Below, piece after piece: positions 62,385 through 64,000 of a stretch of 64,000 nt of DNA. A model generated the notes under the pieces. The model did no database searches, was not told the DNA's origin, and worked only from the letters and a program-made list of their open reading frames with translations. How positions within the stretch are numbered: position 1 is the stretch's first letter; each line of letters begins with the position of its first letter. The position numbers and the translations under genes were made by a program. Source of the DNA: an uncultured Flavobacteriaceae bacterium (GTDB taxonomy: Bacteria > Bacteroidota > Bacteroidia > Flavobacteriales > Flavobacteriaceae); NCBI GenBank assembly GCA_943787365.1, contig CALSMD010000006.1, forward strand, positions 447,984 through 511,983, in the 5' to 3' direction.

Positions 62385-63608
62385 ATGAAAAAACTATTTT
62401 CTAATCAAGTTATAAATATTTTTTTAAGAGGTACAACTGTGCTTTTGAAATTTGTACTTTCAGTTTTAGTGATAAAAAAACTGAGCATTGAAGAATTTGG
62501 TGTTTTTGGGCTGTTTCAGAGTACTATTATTATTTCAACATTCATTCTTGGGTTTGACTTTTACAATTTTACATCAAGAGAGATCTTAAAAGAAAATGCT
62601 AAAACAGTTGGTTATTATTTTACAAACCAACTTGCGTTTCATTTGGTTGTTTATATCCTTATTATCCCATTAACTTATTTTGTTTTTATTTCAGGGATAA
62701 TACATTCTAACTATTTGTGGTTATTTGTGTTAATATTAATTTCTGAGCATTTGTCACAAGAACTATATCGCTTACTTATAATATTGAATAAATCAGTAGC
62801 TGCCACAACATTACTTTTTCTTAGATCAGGAATATGGGTGCTGTTTTTATATTTTTTTTGGACTCAAAGTATATTAGCGGTTAACATTCATTCAATTTTA
62901 TTATTGTGGTTGTTAGGAGCAATATCCTCGGTTTTACTGGGCTTTAAATTTGTCAACCTGAATAGAATTAATAAAATAAACTTTAAATGGATTATTTATG
63001 GGATTAAAGTTTCACTTCCTTTTTTCATAGGCACAATTTTATATAAAATTATTGAATTTTCAGGAAGATATTTTTTAAGCTTTTATCACTCCGAAACAGA
63101 AGTTGGAGTGTACACGTTTTTTACTAGTATATCAAACATTCTATTTGTGTTTGTTCAAACAATAGTTATCATAGAGCTATATCCTAAACTAATAAAAGCA
63201 AAAAATACTAGTCAAGATGAGTTTTTTATAACGCTGAAGATCTTTAAAAAACAAATAATCCAATATTCTATAATAGGGATTGTATTATCTATTATTTGCA
63301 TATATCCGCTCTTATGGTTTTTAGATAAAACAGCTTTATTTGAAAGCGTTTTATCCTATTTATTATTACTTGTTTCTACATTGTTTTTTTGTTTTTCATT
63401 TATATCTCATTATGCTCTGTATGTAAATAAGAAAGACCTCGACATACTAAAAGCTACAATAATTAGTTTTGTATTCAATATTTCCTTAAGTTTTGTATTA
63501 ATACCTAGATTTGCAGTCTTAGGTGCGGCCTTAGCGCAGCTATCAACTTTTGCTATTATGTTTATTGTTAAATCTACCTATTGGAAAAAACAGAAATTAA
63601 AGTTATGA
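62385..63608 (+). CDS. wzx: Wzx-like oligosaccharide flippase
   Basis: The 407-residue inner-membrane protein has about twelve hydrophobic helices and almost no soluble domain. Its opening NIFLRGTTVLLKFVLSVLVI and KKLSIEEFGVFGLFQSTII (about residues 31-49) match the polysaccharide biosynthesis / MATE-like flippase family. It would move lipid-linked repeat units to the periplasm. The gene has its own 210-bp gap upstream, occupied by a remnant ORF, and overlaps the next gene (ATGA). Confidence 0.8.
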   Translation: MKKLFSNQVINIFLRGTTVLLKFVLSVLVIKKLSIEEFGVFGLFQSTIIISTFILGFDFYNFTSREILKENAKTVGYYFTNQLAFHLVVYILIIPLTYFVFISGIIHSNYLWLFVLILISEHLSQELYRLLIILNKSVAATTLLFLRSGIWVLFLYFFWTQSILAVNIHSILLLWLLGAISSVLLGFKFVNLNRINKINFKWIIYGIKVSLPFFIGTILYKIIEFSGRYFLSFYHSETEVGVYTFFTSISNILFVFVQTIVIIELYPKLIKAKNTSQDEFFITLKIFKKQIIQYSIIGIVLSIICIYPLLWFLDKTALFESVLSYLLLLVSTLFFCFSFISHYALYVNKKDLDILKATIISFVFNISLSFVLIPRFAVLGAALAQLSTFAIMFIVKSTYWKKQKLKL

Positions 63609-64000
63609 ATATATTTATATGTCAAACACCTTTTCAGTTGTTTTATGCTAAGGAGATAATTAACCATTTTACTGTTGCAAACTCAGTCGAAAATACGTCT
63701 TTAGTTTTTCACTCCAATTTAAATCTTATCCCGAATGATACTGCCAACAAAATTGAATATTTCAACTTAGGTAATGAACGAGGCGTACTTAATAGATTTA
63801 TTCGATTCAAAAAAGCCAAAAATAAAGTTGATAAAATTATAAGAACTCCAGCACAAAATATTAGTATTTTTATCCCCCATACATCTGGAGTATTAACGAA
63901 TTATATTTTTAATCTTAAAAACACATTTGATAACAAAAAGGTAAGTCTTAATTTGTTTTATGAAGGTATATTGTATTTATATGACTATCAAGAGCATTTC
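63605..64000 (+). CDS. Glycosyltransferase, possible sialyltransferase-type (3' end outside window)
   Basis: The frame is open to the window edge, giving 132 residues of a longer protein. It begins MNIFICQTPFQLFYAKEII, a start typical of GT52 and polysialyltransferase-like enzymes that use CMP-sialic-type donors (Cys-x-Thr-Pro-x-Gln). NISIFIPHTSGVLTNYIF and LFYEGILYLYDYQ follow. This fits a CMP-nonulosonate pathway directly upstream. The start overlaps the wzx stop (ATGA). The identification is by the N-terminal motif and context only. Confidence 0.65.
   Translation, partial: MNIFICQTPFQLFYAKEIINHFTVANSVENTSLVFHSNLNLIPNDTANKIEYFNLGNERGVLNRFIRFKKAKNKVDKIIRTPAQNISIFIPHTSGVLTNYIFNLKNTFDNKKVSLNLFYEGILYLYDYQEHF

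Overview
The window is a chromosomal segment of a member of the Bacteroidota, most probably a marine Flavobacteriaceae species. The basis is A+T-rich DNA, Bat-operon genes (BatD/BatE), GIN-domain, DUF4175, DUF4837 and GH3-family proteins typical of this group, a zinc-ligand-poor thymidine kinase, many lipoproteins, and promoters of the Bacteroidota type (TTG/TTTG, about 20 bp, TAnnTTTG) in front of tRNA-Cys and gltX. Most of the window is well-packed housekeeping DNA.

Layout. 1-1.5 kb: end of a Bat (aerotolerance) operon. 1.6-15.4 kb: a SulP anion transporter, CvpA, pheS, gpsA, tdk-alr, asd, an orphan ABC ATPase, an SPFH membrane protein, glnS and folB. 15.5 kb: tRNA-Cys(GCA) with a clear promoter and terminator. 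15.6-23.5 kb: LysE exporter, GIN-domain protein, rnr, a 544-bp gene-less and extremely A+T-rich gap, rpiB, an acetyltransferase, a double OmpA-domain protein, a C-terminal processing protease and rnpA. 23.5-34.3 kb: an M1 aminopeptidase broken by one frameshift, a subtilase lipoprotein, an MBL-fold hydrolase, a second SulP transporter coupled to a universal stress protein, lepA and gltX. 34.3-36.2 kb: a small accessory island of short unknown genes separated by a 134-bp inverted-repeat element with a second partial copy, plus palindromes and a degraded ORF. 36.2-53 kb: DUF4175, ybeY, mnmG flanked on both sides by parS-like palindromes, a methyltransferase, an OmpH-like lipoprotein, holB, pgk, a LysM lytic transglycosylase, DUF4837, tatA, an M23 peptidase, a GH3-like protein and a DUF6909-like protein. 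53-64 kb: a surface polysaccharide locus with a Wzz-like protein, rfbB-A-C-D (dTDP-L-rhamnose), a lipoprotein, PseB-like dehydratase, PseF-like cytidylyltransferase, an RmlD-like SDR, NeuB-family synthase, a PseH-like acetyltransferase, a Wzx-like flippase and the start of a possible sialyltransferase-type glycosyltransferase cut by the window end.

How the parts work together. The polysaccharide genes form one long overlapping transcription unit that would make dTDP-L-rhamnose and a CMP-activated nonulosonic acid, flip the repeat unit and control chain length. The nonulosonate route seen here is incomplete: there is no PseC-type aminotransferase and no PseG-type hydrolase in the window, and an RmlD-like reductase sits where they would be expected. 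The paired parS-like sites suggest that mnmG lies in the ParB-loaded, origin-proximal part of the chromosome.

The strongest candidates for something not well described are the cassette-like island at 34.4-36.2 kb and the nonulosonate gene set. No CRISPR array, rRNA, complete transposase or phage gene was seen.
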